Source: Lachnocurva sp029100405
GTDB taxonomy: Bacteria > Bacillota > Clostridia > Lachnospirales > Lachnospiraceae
Direction: 5' to 3'
DNA length: 64,000 nt
Assembly (NCBI GenBank): GCA_046263755.1
Contig: JBJYZC010000001.1
Location: 62,001 to 126,000, forward strand
Within the stretch, counting starts at the first letter, position 1, and the number at the start of each line of letters is the position of its first letter. A program made the position numbers and the translations under genes. The notes under the pieces were generated by a model. That model was given only the letters and a program-made list of their open reading frames with translations, did not search any database and had not been told where the DNA came from. Below are positions 8,710-16,700 of the stretch, one piece after another.

Positions 8710-8946
8710 ATGCTTAAGAATGTGGTTACCATTTTATTTATTATTGTCAGTGTCATTATTACAGTGATCATTCTCATGCAGCAGGGAAAAGACGCAGGTC
8801 TTGGTTCCTTAAGCGGTCAGGTATCGGATACCTACTGGGCTAAGCACAAGGGTCGTTCTAAGGAGGGTATCCTGGGCCGGCTCACCGCTGTCCTTGTTGT
8901 TTTGTTTTTCTTCTTTGCAGCGGTTCTGAATATCGGAAGCTTCTAA
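8710..8946 (+). CDS. secG: Preprotein translocase subunit SecG
   Basis: Small 78-aa membrane subunit of the SecYEG export channel. It has two hydrophobic segments (about residues 4-20 and 56-74) separated by the family motif LMQQGKDAGLGSLSGQVSDTYW, here with the usual Gly-rich loop. ATG 8710 follows GGAGG at 8694-8698. It precedes rnr and smpB, an arrangement widespread in Firmicutes. A hairpin with a T-run just after the stop suggests that only part of transcription continues into rnr. Confidence 0.93.
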   Translation: MLKNVVTILFIIVSVIITVIILMQQGKDAGLGSLSGQVSDTYWAKHKGRSKEGILGRLTAVLVVLFFFFAAVLNIGSF

Positions 8947-8962
8947 GAGAAATAATCATGTT

Positions 8963-8996
8963 GGGGGTCGCTGGTAAACAGTGGCCCTCTTTTTTA
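8963..8996 (+). terminator. Terminator or attenuator between secG and rnr
   Basis: GGGGTCGCTG pairs with CAGTGGCCC, including G-U pairs, around loop GTAAA. The sequence CTCTTTTTT follows. Confidence 0.7.
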
Positions 8997-9085
8997 TACT
9001 TCATAACGGTCATTGCAATGAGAAACCACGTGTGATCGATCATAAATGAGTGGAAATAGATAAAAATGTTCTGGAAAGGAAGTCT

Positions 9086-11677
9086 ATGAGCTGGAAAGAA
9101 TATCGTTTGGATGATGATTTTATTCCTAAGCGTAAGAAATCAAAAGGGAAGAAGGACTCAGATAAAAAGGGTTCGGATAAAAAGAGTTCGGATAAGAAGG
9201 GTTCAGATAAGAAGGGCTCAGATAAAAAGGGGTCAGGCAAGAAGGGCTCGGACAAGAGGAATCCGGAAAAGCAGGACTCGAATAAGAGGAATTCGGAAAA
9301 GAAGGGTTCGGATAAAAAGGGTTCAGATCAGAAGACTTTAAATAAAAAGTCTTCTGAAAAAAAGATTTCAGGTCGGAGAAATGGGAAGAAGTCTGATAAG
9401 AAATTTGATCAGAATTCTGATCAGAAGTTGAAGAATCGGGAAACTTTTCCTATTTCGGATGAAAAGAAATCGAAAATTCTGGCTCTTCTGATGGATCCCA
9501 ATTATCGCCCCATGAAAACCAAAGAAATTGCCATCCTTCTTGGGATTCCAAAGGCACAGAGATCTATGCTTCAGGAGATCCTCGATAGTCTTGTAGCTTC
9601 CGGCAGTGCGAACGTTTCAAAGAAGGGGAAGTATCGCTTTTCTGATCAATTGAAGGCGAAGGAAGCCCGGATATCTGATTCGGACGATCGGACATCTGAT
9701 TCGGACGATGTCAAGCTGTCGGTTTTTCCTGAGGGTACGGATCCGAAATCCCTGGTCGGTCAGACGGTTACCGGTACTTTCACCGTTCATCCCAAGGGTT
9801 TTGGCTTTCTGACCATCGAAGGCTTTCCGGAGGACCTCTATGTCTCCCGGGAAAATCGGTTTGGAGCCATGCATAAGGACATTGTAGAAGCAATGATCCT
9901 CCCCTTACCGGCAGAAGGCCGTCGTCAGGAGGCGAGAATTCTGTCCGTTCGATCCCATGGAATCGAACGCCTGGTTGGTACTTTCGAACAGTCTAAGCAT
10001 TTCGGCTTTGTCATTCCGGACGATAAGCATTTTGATGAGGATATTTTCATTCCCGAGGGTCGGACCTTACATGCTGTGACCGGTCATAAGGTGGTCTGCA
10101 CCCTGACATCTTTTGGCAGCCGGGGCAAGAAGCCGGAAGGAATTGTGACAGAGATCCTGGGCCATCGTTCGGATCCCGGGACCGACGTTCTCTCCATTGT
10201 CCGCGCTATGGGCATCGATGAAGAATTTCCGGAAGAAGTCCTTCGAAATGCAGACCGCGTTTCTGATCCGGTTAGTGCCGAGGATACCGTCGGCCGTATG
10301 GATCTGAGGAACACGCTGATGGTGACGATCGACGGAGATGATTCCAAAGATCTGGATGATGCTGTTTCTCTACAGAAGGATGGAGATCATTATCTCCTGG
10401 GAGTCCATATTGCAGATGTATCTCAATACGTCAGGGAAGGAAGCGAGCTGGACAAGGAAGCCTTGAAGCGTGGCACCAGCATTTATCTCGCAGATCGTGT
10501 GATTCCCATGCTGCCGCACACCTTATCGAACGGAATCTGTTCTCTGAATCATGACGAAGATCGTCTGGCTCTTTCCTGCCTGATGACGATCGATACGGAA
10601 GGCCGGGTCGTTGACCATCTGATCACGGAAACGGTTGTCAATATCAACTATCGGATGACCTACCATAATGTGAAGCTTATTACAGTCGATCAGGATCCAA
10701 AAGCTCGAAGCCAATATCAGGAAATAACCCCCATGCTGGATGAGATGTTGAAACTTTCTCGGATTCTTCGAAAGAGACGCCATAAAGATGGAAGCATCGA
10801 TTTCAATTTTCCGGAATATGAGGCCGTTCTCGATGAAAAAGGAAGACCCCTTGATTTTGTCCCCGAGGAACATTCTGAGGCAAATGAACTGATCGAAGAA
10901 TTCATGGTGCTTGCCAACGAAACTGTGGCAGAAGAGTACTGTCGGGCAGAGCTCCCCTTCCTCTATCGGATCCATGGTGAGCCGGATAGGGATCAGATCA
11001 AGGATCTGTCCCTGTTTGTAGAGAATTTCGGTCTGACACTTCATAGATCGAATGATGGGATCCGGCCCAAGGATATCCAGCAGCTGATCGAAAAATCGGA
11101 AGAAAAGCCGGAAGGCGAGCTGATCCGCATGCTTACTTTGCGGGCCATGCAGCAAGCCAAATATTCCCCGGAATGCAGTGGCCATTTCGGCCTGGCAGCC
11201 AAATATTATTGCCATTTTACATCGCCGATCCGTCGTTATCCGGACCTTCAGATTCACAGGATCATCAAGGAGAATCTGCATCACAAACTGGATGAGAAGA
11301 GGATCCGTCATTACCGTAAGATCCTGACTTCGGTCGCTGAGGAAAGCAGCAGCCTGGAACGTCGGGCAGACGAAGCAGAGCGGGAAGTCATGAAACTAAA
11401 AAAAGCAGAATATATGCAGGACCATCTTGGCGATGTCTATGATGGTATTATCTCCGGGATCACCGCCTGGGGCATCTATGTGCAGTTGCCAAATTCCATT
11501 GAGGGCTTGGTCCATGTTTCTACCATGATGGATGATTTCTATCACTTTGATGAAAAGAACTATTGCCTGGTTGGGGAACGCTATCGCCGTGTTTTCCGCA
11601 TGAGCCAGCCGGTTCAGATCCAGGTTGCAGCTGCAGATACGGAGTCGAGGCTGATTGACTTCACTTTAGTGGACTGA
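9086..11677 (+). CDS. rnr: Ribonuclease R with N-terminal Lys/Ser repeat extension
   Basis: 3'-5' exoribonuclease that degrades structured RNA and, with tmRNA-SmpB encoded next door, decays non-stop mRNA. Order of parts in the 863-aa product: about 100 residues of low-complexity KKGSDKKGSDK-type repeat (residues 15-115), a winged-helix-like domain (about 120-185), two cold-shock domains (GKFTVHPKGFGFL-like at about 230; HFGFVIPDD at about 300), the RNB catalytic domain with DGDDSKDLDDAVSL metal-binding aspartates (about 410), and a C-terminal S1 domain (GIISGITAWGIYVQLPN). ATG 9086 has GGAAAGGAAG just upstream; the earlier in-frame ATG at 9050 lacks a ribosome site. Basic tails in RNase R are usually C-terminal, so the N-terminal repeat is unusual. 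Confidence 0.95.
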   Translation: MSWKEYRLDDDFIPKRKKSKGKKDSDKKGSDKKSSDKKGSDKKGSDKKGSGKKGSDKRNPEKQDSNKRNSEKKGSDKKGSDQKTLNKKSSEKKISGRRNGKKSDKKFDQNSDQKLKNRETFPISDEKKSKILALLMDPNYRPMKTKEIAILLGIPKAQRSMLQEILDSLVASGSANVSKKGKYRFSDQLKAKEARISDSDDRTSDSDDVKLSVFPEGTDPKSLVGQTVTGTFTVHPKGFGFLTIEGFPEDLYVSRENRFGAMHKDIVEAMILPLPAEGRRQEARILSVRSHGIERLVGTFEQSKHFGFVIPDDKHFDEDIFIPEGRTLHAVTGHKVVCTLTSFGSRGKKPEGIVTEILGHRSDPGTDVLSIVRAMGIDEEFPEEVLRNADRVSDPVSAEDTVGRMDLRNTLMVTIDGDDSKDLDDAVSLQKDGDHYLLGVHIADVSQYVREGSELDKEALKRGTSIYLADRVIPMLPHTLSNGICSLNHDEDRLALSCLMTIDTEGRVVDHLITETVVNINYRMTYHNVKLITVDQDPKARSQYQEITPMLDEMLKLSRILRKRRHKDGSIDFNFPEYEAVLDEKGRPLDFVPEEHSEANELIEEFMVLANETVAEEYCRAELPFLYRIHGEPDRDQIKDLSLFVENFGLTLHRSNDGIRPKDIQQLIEKSEEKPEGELIRMLTLRAMQQAKYSPECSGHFGLAAKYYCHFTSPIRRYPDLQIHRIIKENLHHKLDEKRIRHYRKILTSVAEESSSLERRADEAEREVMKLKKAEYMQDHLGDVYDGIISGITAWGIYVQLPNSIEGLVHVSTMMDDFYHFDEKNYCLVGERYRRVFRMSQPVQIQVAAADTESRLIDFTLVD
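9156..9354. repeat. In-frame 15-nt repeats encoding (KKGSD)n in rnr
   Basis: Imperfect tandem units of the type GATAAAAAGGGTTCG, translated as repeated Asp-Lys-Lys-Gly-Ser with later variants (NPEKQ, NSEKK). Length changes in steps of 15 nt would stay in frame. Confidence 0.85.
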
Positions 11678-11760
11678 GACAGTTTTCATGTAGAAAAAAA
11701 GCTTGCCATAGCAAGACTTGAATGTGTAATATAGCGATTTAGTTGGAGTTAAAAGATAAC

Positions 11761-12234
11761 ATGGCAGACAAGAAAAAAGCACAGAATTTAATCGCGAATA
11801 ATCCAAAGGCCCGCCATGACTACTTCCTTGACGAGTATATTGAATGCGGGATCGAACTGGTTGGAACGGAGGTCAAGTCCTTACGAGCCAGAAAATGTTC
11901 CATCAAGGAGGCCTGGGTCAGGATTCAGAATGGAGAGGTCTATATTTATCAAATGCATATCTCTCCTTATGAGAAGGGGAATATCTTTAACCGTGACCCG
12001 CTTCGGCCGCGGAAACTGCTTCTGCATAAGAGTGAGATCTTAAAATTGACACAGAAAATCAAGGAAAAGGGCTATACCCTGGTGCCGGTCGAGATCTATT
12101 TCAAGGGCAGCCGAGTGAAAGTGGAAATTGCCCTGGCACGAGGCAAGAAACTCTATGATAAGCGGCGGGACATCGCAGCCAAGGATCAGAAGAGAGAAGC
12201 AGAGAGGGATTTCAAGGTAAGAAATCTGAAATAG
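11761..12234 (+). CDS. smpB: SsrA-binding protein SmpB
   Basis: Binds tmRNA and delivers it to stalled ribosomes. The 157-aa product has the family marks ARHDYFLDEYIECGIELVGTEVKSLRARKCSIKEAWVRI, the NIFNRDPLRPRKLLLHK segment and the basic C-terminal tail LYDKRRDIAAKDQKREAERD that enters the decoding site. The start is ATG 11761, with TTGGAG 12 nt upstream; an in-frame TTG at 11743 falls on the ribosome site itself. It lies 83 nt after rnr and converges with the tmRNA gene at a shared bidirectional terminator. Confidence 0.97.
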   Translation: MADKKKAQNLIANNPKARHDYFLDEYIECGIELVGTEVKSLRARKCSIKEAWVRIQNGEVYIYQMHISPYEKGNIFNRDPLRPRKLLLHKSEILKLTQKIKEKGYTLVPVEIYFKGSRVKVEIALARGKKLYDKRRDIAAKDQKREAERDFKVRNLK

Positions 12235-12270
12235 AGTAGACAGGGACAAAAAGTCATAAGATAAGATATG

Positions 12271-12300
12271 AAAAAACCGGGCTCAATGAGCCCGGTTTTT
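12271..12300. terminator. Bidirectional terminator between smpB and ssrA
   Basis: AAAAAACCGGGCTC, loop, GAGCCCGGTTTTT. A-run and T-run flank the stem symmetrically, so it can end both the smpB transcript (+) and the tmRNA transcript (-). Confidence 0.92.
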
Positions 12301-12302
12301 AG

Positions 12303-12643
12303 TGGACTAGACGAGAGTCGAACTCGTGTCCAAAAACCCATCCCCTGTTCTTCTACGAGCGTAGATCGATTCTTTTACATTCCCTCTGCCGTACGAGAAT
12401 GATCACTCTTACGGTTTCAGTAGAGTCATGATACGTACCAACCCGCAACTCTTAGGGAAGGCCGTTTCCTGCATGTTTGAAGCCTGTATCTGTCCGTGCA
12501 GGTGCAGTCAGGCAGACTCGCTGCACTTAGGCAGCGTATGCTAAATTATTATCTTCAGCGTTTAAATTTAATTTGGGATTTACGCATCACCCTGCGGCTC
12601 GCTTCACCAGCTTCAGGATCCCTGTCGAAACCTTTACTAGCCC
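12303..12643 (-). ncRNA. ssrA: Transfer-messenger RNA (tmRNA)
   Basis: Read on the minus strand, the 5' end GGGCTAG pairs with the 3' CTAGTCC to form the 7-bp acceptor stem (one G-U), followed by discriminator A. CCA is not encoded, since the next bases are CTA. The tRNA-like part has the conserved GGTTTCGACAGG near the 5' end and a T-arm ACGAG-TTCGACT-CTCGT at the 3' end. The tag frame lies at 12559-12527 and reads AEDNNLAYAA then TAA, with the resume codon GCT preceded by AAAC. Length is about 341 nt before CCA addition. The RNA rescues ribosomes stalled on broken mRNA together with SmpB, encoded by the facing gene. Confidence 0.96.
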
Positions 12644-12652
12644 GTTCCATAT

Positions 12653-12681
12653 ATTCTATACGCCGATTTCCTTTCCGTCAA
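12653..12681 (-). promoter_or_regulatory. Promoter of ssrA
   Basis: On the minus strand: TTGACG (12681-12676), 17-bp spacer, TAGAAT (12658-12653). Transcription would begin a few bases before the mature 5' end at 12643, consistent with a short RNase P-processed leader. Confidence 0.8.
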
Positions 12682-12735
12682 GAGGGAAATCTGCGATCGG
12701 ATTATGTTGAACTCCTTCATATTACGAAAAGCAAT

Positions 12736-12765
12736 TTGGTAAAATCTTTCCGCAACTGCTATAAT
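12736..12765 (+). promoter_or_regulatory. Promoter for the two-component operon
   Basis: TTGGTA (12736-12741), 18-bp spacer, TATAAT (12760-12765), about 55 nt before the response-regulator ATG. Confidence 0.6.
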
Positions 12766-12827
12766 GAGGACTGGATCAAAAGCAAGATCCAAAGACTTTT
12801 CATCTGGTCGTTCTACAGGAGTATGTT

Positions 12828-13511
12828 ATGGAAGAGGGTAAGATCTTAATTGTTGATGATGAACCAAGGATCAGAAAGCTGGTAAGAGACTTTCTGACTC
12901 GCGAGGGATATGAAGTTTTAGAAGCAGGAGACGGGGCAGAGGCCCTGCATGTTTTCAATACGCAGCATGATTTGAATCTTATCATTTTGGATGTCATGAT
13001 GCCAAAGATGAACGGCTATGAGGTCTTAAAGAAGATCCGTGAGACTTCTAAGATTCCGATTATCATGCTGACAGCCAAGACTTCGGAAGAGGATGAACTC
13101 CAGGGCTTTAACCTGGGCGTTGATGAATACATTGGAAAGCCCTTCAGCCCGAAGATCCTGGTTGCCCGGGTGAATGCTGTCATTCGAAGAGGCCAGACGG
13201 ATAATGCCGGAGGAAACGGCGAGGTCCTGGAAGCCGGCGGCATCCGCGTTGATATCGGAGCTCATACGGCAAGTGTCGATGGAAAAGAGATCGTGCTTTC
13301 GGTCAAGGAATTCGAGCTTCTGACTTACTTTATCCAAAACAAGGGGATCGCCTTGTCCAGAGATACCATCCTGAATAATGTCTGGAATTATGACTACTTC
13401 GGAGATGCACGTACCATTGATACGCATGTCAAGAAGCTTCGCGCCAAACTCGGAGACAAGGGTGATCTGATCAAGACCATCTGGGGTATGGGATACAAAT
13501 TTGAAGCCTGA
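12828..13511 (+). CDS. OmpR/PhoB-family response regulator
   Basis: Two-component transcription factor of 227 aa. The receiver domain has the acidic pair D10/D11, phospho-acceptor D55 (LIILDVMMPKMNG), Thr in MLTAKT and Lys in GKPFSP. The C-terminal winged-helix DNA-binding domain (about residues 130-225) shows LSVKEFELLTYFIQNKG, the ARTIDTHVKKLRAKLG recognition helix and the terminal hairpin IWGMGYKFE. AGGAG lies 6 nt before the ATG. The partner kinase follows 37 nt later. The regulated stimulus cannot be read from the sequence; the neighbouring ung is unrelated in function. Confidence 0.93.
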   Translation: MEEGKILIVDDEPRIRKLVRDFLTREGYEVLEAGDGAEALHVFNTQHDLNLIILDVMMPKMNGYEVLKKIRETSKIPIIMLTAKTSEEDELQGFNLGVDEYIGKPFSPKILVARVNAVIRRGQTDNAGGNGEVLEAGGIRVDIGAHTASVDGKEIVLSVKEFELLTYFIQNKGIALSRDTILNNVWNYDYFGDARTIDTHVKKLRAKLGDKGDLIKTIWGMGYKFEA

Positions 13512-13548
13512 GCATCCAAAAAAGAAACGAGGCAAGCTGAACAAAAAC

Positions 13549-15063
13549 ATGAGAAGTGAAAAGCATGAAGAAAAGAAGATCCAGGGGACCAGAAAGATTT
13601 TCTGGCAGATCTTCCTCAGCATTATTCTGATCATTGCACTGACGGTCGGTCTCTGTGTTTTGATGAATACTTTTTTCCTCGGGATCTCCTATCAGCAGGA
13701 TAAGATCCGGAACATGATCTCTTCCTATAACACCTTACGGGAAGCCTCAGATCAGCATGTCTTATACAAAAATTCCTATCGGGTTACATTTGAAAATATC
13801 TGCTCGGACAACAGCCTCTCCATCATTGTGACGGAGCCGGATAATAGTATCCGACTTTCCTCCGAGGAGGAGAAGATCAGTTACGGTATGCAGAATCAGC
13901 TGATCGGAATGATCCTGGATCTGTCCAAGGCGGATAATAAGCTGATCCGTGAAAATAGCGATTATAAGATCGTTCGTCATTTTGATACCCGTGTCAATGG
14001 TGACTTTCTGGTTCTCTATGGAAGTCTGCCGGACGGCAACACCATTCTGATCCGGACCGCCCTGGAAAGCATCCGCCAGAGCGTAGAAGTTTCCAATCGA
14101 TTCCTTATGATCGCGGCTCTTCTTTCTGTTCTGATTGCAGGTTTCCTTGCCAGTGTTCTGGCCAATCACCTGACAAAGCCTATCCGGGAGCTCTCCAGGA
14201 TCTCCAGGAAAATGATCCATCTGGACTTCGATGCCCGTTACAAAACAAGAAAACATCCCAATGAGATCGATGAGCTGGGGTCAAATATAAACCAGCTCTC
14301 ACAGAGCCTTGAGAAGGCAATCGGTGAGCTGAAGCAGGCGAATGCAGACCTCCAGCACGATCTGGAGATCCGAAATCAGTCAGAGCAGATGAGAAAAGAC
14401 TTCCTTTCCAATGTTTCTCATGAATTGAAGACACCGATCTCACTGATCCAAGGCTATGCCGAAGGGCTGGAAGAGGGCATCTCGGACAGTCCGGAAGATC
14501 GAAAGTTCTATTGTGATGTTATTGTGGACGAAGCCAAGAAGATGAATCGCATGGTTCAAGAGCTTCTTGCCTTAAACCAGTTGGAATACGGATCGGAAAA
14601 TGTCTCCATGGAGCGTTTTGATCTCGTTCCGGTTATTAAAGCGCTTCTTTCCAACCTTCGTATTGTGATCGAACAGAACGGGATCACGGTAGATTATGAC
14701 GCGAAGCCCTGTCCAATCTGGGCAGATGAATTCTTTGCGGAGCAGGCCATCAATAATTTTTTGACCAATGCGATTCATTATGCAAAAAATGAGAAGATCA
14801 TCCGGATCTGGACCGATAAGGCCGAAGAAAAGCCAGGCATCCGCCTGAATGTATTTAATAGCGGAGATCCCATCCCGGAAGAGAGTCTTTCCCATCTTTG
14901 GGAAAAATTCTACAAGGTGGACAGGGCCAGAACCAGAGAATATGGCGGCAGTGGGATAGGCTTGTCTCTCGTCAAGGCCGTTGCGGACAATCTGGACCGG
15001 AAATGCGGTGTCTACAATCGGCCGGACGGCGTCGTTTTCTGGATCGAATTTGATAATGCCTAA
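13549..15063 (+). CDS. Sensor histidine kinase
   Basis: Membrane partner of the preceding regulator, about 504 aa from ATG 13549. Parts in order: TM1 (FLSIILIIALTVGLCVLMNTFFL), an extracytoplasmic sensor region of about 125 aa, TM2 (FLMIAALLSVLIAGFLASVLANHL), HAMP (KPIRELSRISRKMIHLDFDARY), a short coiled linker, HisKA with phospho-His in FLSNVSHELKTPISLIQGYAEGL, and HATPase_c with N box (NNFLTNAIHYAKN), G1 (FNSGDPIP), F box (LWEKFYK) and G2 (GGSGIGLSLVKAV). The start is uncertain: ATG 13549 lacks a good ribosome site, and an in-frame TTG at 13501 would overlap the regulator by 11 nt. No known sensor fold was recognised. Confidence 0.9.
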   Translation: MRSEKHEEKKIQGTRKIFWQIFLSIILIIALTVGLCVLMNTFFLGISYQQDKIRNMISSYNTLREASDQHVLYKNSYRVTFENICSDNSLSIIVTEPDNSIRLSSEEEKISYGMQNQLIGMILDLSKADNKLIRENSDYKIVRHFDTRVNGDFLVLYGSLPDGNTILIRTALESIRQSVEVSNRFLMIAALLSVLIAGFLASVLANHLTKPIRELSRISRKMIHLDFDARYKTRKHPNEIDELGSNINQLSQSLEKAIGELKQANADLQHDLEIRNQSEQMRKDFLSNVSHELKTPISLIQGYAEGLEEGISDSPEDRKFYCDVIVDEAKKMNRMVQELLALNQLEYGSENVSMERFDLVPVIKALLSNLRIVIEQNGITVDYDAKPCPIWADEFFAEQAINNFLTNAIHYAKNEKIIRIWTDKAEEKPGIRLNVFNSGDPIPEESLSHLWEKFYKVDRARTREYGGSGIGLSLVKAVADNLDRKCGVYNRPDGVVFWIEFDNA

Positions 15064-15076
15064 TGATAATGCCTAA
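15051..15076. repeat. 13-bp perfect tandem duplication at the kinase stop codon
   Basis: TGATAATGCCTAA occurs twice head to tail. The first copy contains the kinase TAA stop (15061-15063); the second lies between the stop and the ung ribosome-binding site. Confidence 0.9.
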
Positions 15077-15085
15077 GGAGTAAAA

Positions 15086-15763
15086 ATGTCAGCAATAGAT
15101 AATGATTGGCTGGAGCCTTTATCAGAAGAATTTAAGAAACCTTATTACAGGAAACTCTATGAGACGGTGAATCAGGAATACCGGACCAGGCAGATCTTTC
15201 CGCCGGCTCAAGATCTCTTCAAAGCCTTTCATATGACGCCTCTTCATCAAGTGAAAGTTGTCATCTTAGGACAGGATCCCTATCACGAACCGGGGCAGGC
15301 GGAAGGAATGAGCTTTTCCGTACAGCCCGGTGTCGAGATTCCTCCGAGCCTTGTCAATATTTATAAGGAACTGCATGATGACCTGGGTTTAAGGATCCCC
15401 AATAACGGGCATCTGGAAAAATGGGCAAAAGAGGGCGTATTCCTCTTGAACACGGTGCTTACGGTCCGTGCCCATCAGGCCTTTTCTCACCGGGGCATAG
15501 GCTGGGAGGAATTTACCGATGCAGCGATCCGCGCCATTGACAGGGAGGATCGTCCCATCGTCTTCATGCTCTGGGGCAGACCGGCCCAGGAGAAGGAAAA
15601 ACTTTTGACAAAAAATCCCCTTCATCTGGTTTTGAAAGCTCCCCATCCCAGCCCTTTATCTGCCTATCGGGGCTTTTTCGGCTGCAGGCACTTCAGTAAA
15701 TGCAATGCCTTTTTGGAAGCACATGGCGAGAAAGCGATCGACTGGCAGATCGAGGATATCTGA
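15086..15763 (+). CDS. ung: Uracil-DNA glycosylase, family 1
   Basis: Removes uracil from DNA at the start of base excision repair. The 225-aa product has the family's water-activating Asp in GQDPYHEPGQAEGMSFSV (D64), the FLLNTVLTVRAHQAFSH segment, and the C-terminal HPSPLSAYRGFFGCRHFSKCN loop with the catalytic His. AAGGAG precedes the ATG. It starts 22 nt after the histidine kinase stop, so it may be cotranscribed with the two-component system. No terminator is seen after it before the next promoter. Confidence 0.97.
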   Translation: MSAIDNDWLEPLSEEFKKPYYRKLYETVNQEYRTRQIFPPAQDLFKAFHMTPLHQVKVVILGQDPYHEPGQAEGMSFSVQPGVEIPPSLVNIYKELHDDLGLRIPNNGHLEKWAKEGVFLLNTVLTVRAHQAFSHRGIGWEEFTDAAIRAIDREDRPIVFMLWGRPAQEKEKLLTKNPLHLVLKAPHPSPLSAYRGFFGCRHFSKCNAFLEAHGEKAIDWQIEDI

Positions 15764-15771
15764 AATTCATC

Positions 15772-15800
15772 TTGCAAAGCGTGAACGAATAAGCTAATCT
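15772..15800 (+). promoter_or_regulatory. Putative promoter for the riboswitch transcript
   Basis: TTGCAA (15772-15777), 17-bp spacer, TAATCT (15795-15800). Transcription would start around 15807, just upstream of the aptamer. Confidence 0.5.
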
Positions 15801-15811
15801 TAAATTAAATT

Positions 15812-15927
15812 AAGGACCCATGCGACTGGCGGAAAGTGGAAGAACCACAGGGAGTATGGATGTCAGAATTGTCGACCGCCTGGGCAAATAGCAGGATTTA
15901 CCTGTTGTTTTCTCAGGCGGTTTTTTT
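15812..15927 (+). promoter_or_regulatory. ZTP riboswitch (pfl motif) with terminator
   Basis: Matches the pfl/ZTP consensus: GACTGGCG (15824-15831), hairpin GTGG/CCAC (15836-15839/15845-15848), GGGAG, and the distal CCGCCTGGGCA (15876-15886). GGCGG (15828-15832) can pair with CCGCC as the known pseudoknot. The expression platform is a terminator in which CCGCCTG (15876-15882) pairs with CAGGCGG (15914-15920), followed by seven Ts (15921-15927). ZTP or ZMP binding should hold CCGCC in the aptamer and prevent termination, so it works as a genetic ON switch when 10-formyl-THF is short. It sits directly before the two genes for the last steps to IMP. Confidence 0.95.
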
Positions 15928-15944
15928 ATGCAAAGGAGGAGTTC

Positions 15945-16655
15945 ATGAAATTACTGAGCGTTTCAGAAGCAGTCGGTCACAACCCTTATCCGGGACGTGG
16001 CATTTTGGTCGGAAAGTCCGAGGACGGAAAATATGCAGTAACGGCCTACTTCATCATGGGCCGGTCGGAAAACAGCCGAAACCGCATTTTCGTAGAAGAA
16101 GGCGAGGGCATCCGGACAGAGGCCTTTGATCCCGCAAAACTTGAGGATCCGAGCCTGATCATCTATGCGCCGGTTCGCCTCCTCGGTTCTGATCTCATTG
16201 TGACAAATGGAGACCAGACTGACACGATCTATGAGAATCTTCAGAAAGGCCAGACTTTCGAAGAATCCCTTCGCTGCCGTCAGTTTGAACCGGATGGCCC
16301 GAATTATACGCCTCGGATCTCTGCTGTTTTACACTTTGCGCCGGAATTCTCCTTTGAGATGTCGATCTTAAAGTCCTACGATGGAGATCCGGAATGTAAC
16401 GCCCGATATACATTTTCCTATGATCACCCCATTCAGGGCGAGGGCCGTTTTATTCATACTTATGTAAGCGACGGGAATCCGCTTCCTTCTTTCGAAGGCG
16501 AGCCGGAGCGATTAAAGATCCATGGCGATCTTGACAGCTTTACGAAAGAACTCTGGGAAAACTTAAACCCGGACAATAAGGTCTCTCTCTTTGTCCGTTT
16601 TGTGGATCTTTCGAATGGAAAGTATGAGACCCGGATCTGCAACAAGAATCAGTAA
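15945..16655 (+). CDS. IMP cyclohydrolase, PurO-like
   Basis: Predicted to close FAICAR to IMP, the last step of purine ring synthesis. The 236-aa protein resembles the stand-alone IMP cyclohydrolase family first known from archaea: NPYPGRGILVGKSEDGKYAVTAYFIMGRSENSRNRIF near the N-terminus, with the Ntn-type fold expected for that family. It is unrelated to the MGS-like cyclohydrolase domain of bifunctional PurH. GGAGGAG lies 4-10 nt before the ATG, right behind the riboswitch terminator. The AICAR transformylase follows 45 nt later, so the pair replaces one PurH. Assignment rests on my memory of the family and the context. Confidence 0.85.
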   Translation: MKLLSVSEAVGHNPYPGRGILVGKSEDGKYAVTAYFIMGRSENSRNRIFVEEGEGIRTEAFDPAKLEDPSLIIYAPVRLLGSDLIVTNGDQTDTIYENLQKGQTFEESLRCRQFEPDGPNYTPRISAVLHFAPEFSFEMSILKSYDGDPECNARYTFSYDHPIQGEGRFIHTYVSDGNPLPSFEGEPERLKIHGDLDSFTKELWENLNPDNKVSLFVRFVDLSNGKYETRICNKNQ

Positions 16656-16660
16656 GAAAG

Positions 16661-16690
16661 CATAGAAAAGCATAGAAAAGCATAGAAAGA
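16661..16690. repeat. 10-bp tandem repeat, three copies
   Basis: CATAGAAAAG twice and then CATAGAAAGA, between the cyclohydrolase stop and the ribosome-binding site of the next gene. Confidence 0.85.
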
Positions 16691-16700
16691 AGGAAAAAAG

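Noticed and set aside
12496..12849. 117-codon open frame on the plus strand
   Set aside because: It lies across the tmRNA gene, its promoter and the two-component promoter; the tmRNA explains the sequence conservation.
13501..13548. N-terminal extension of the histidine kinase from TTG 13501
   Set aside because: It would add 16 very basic residues without a clear ribosome site. ATG 13549 is preferred, but the choice is not certain.
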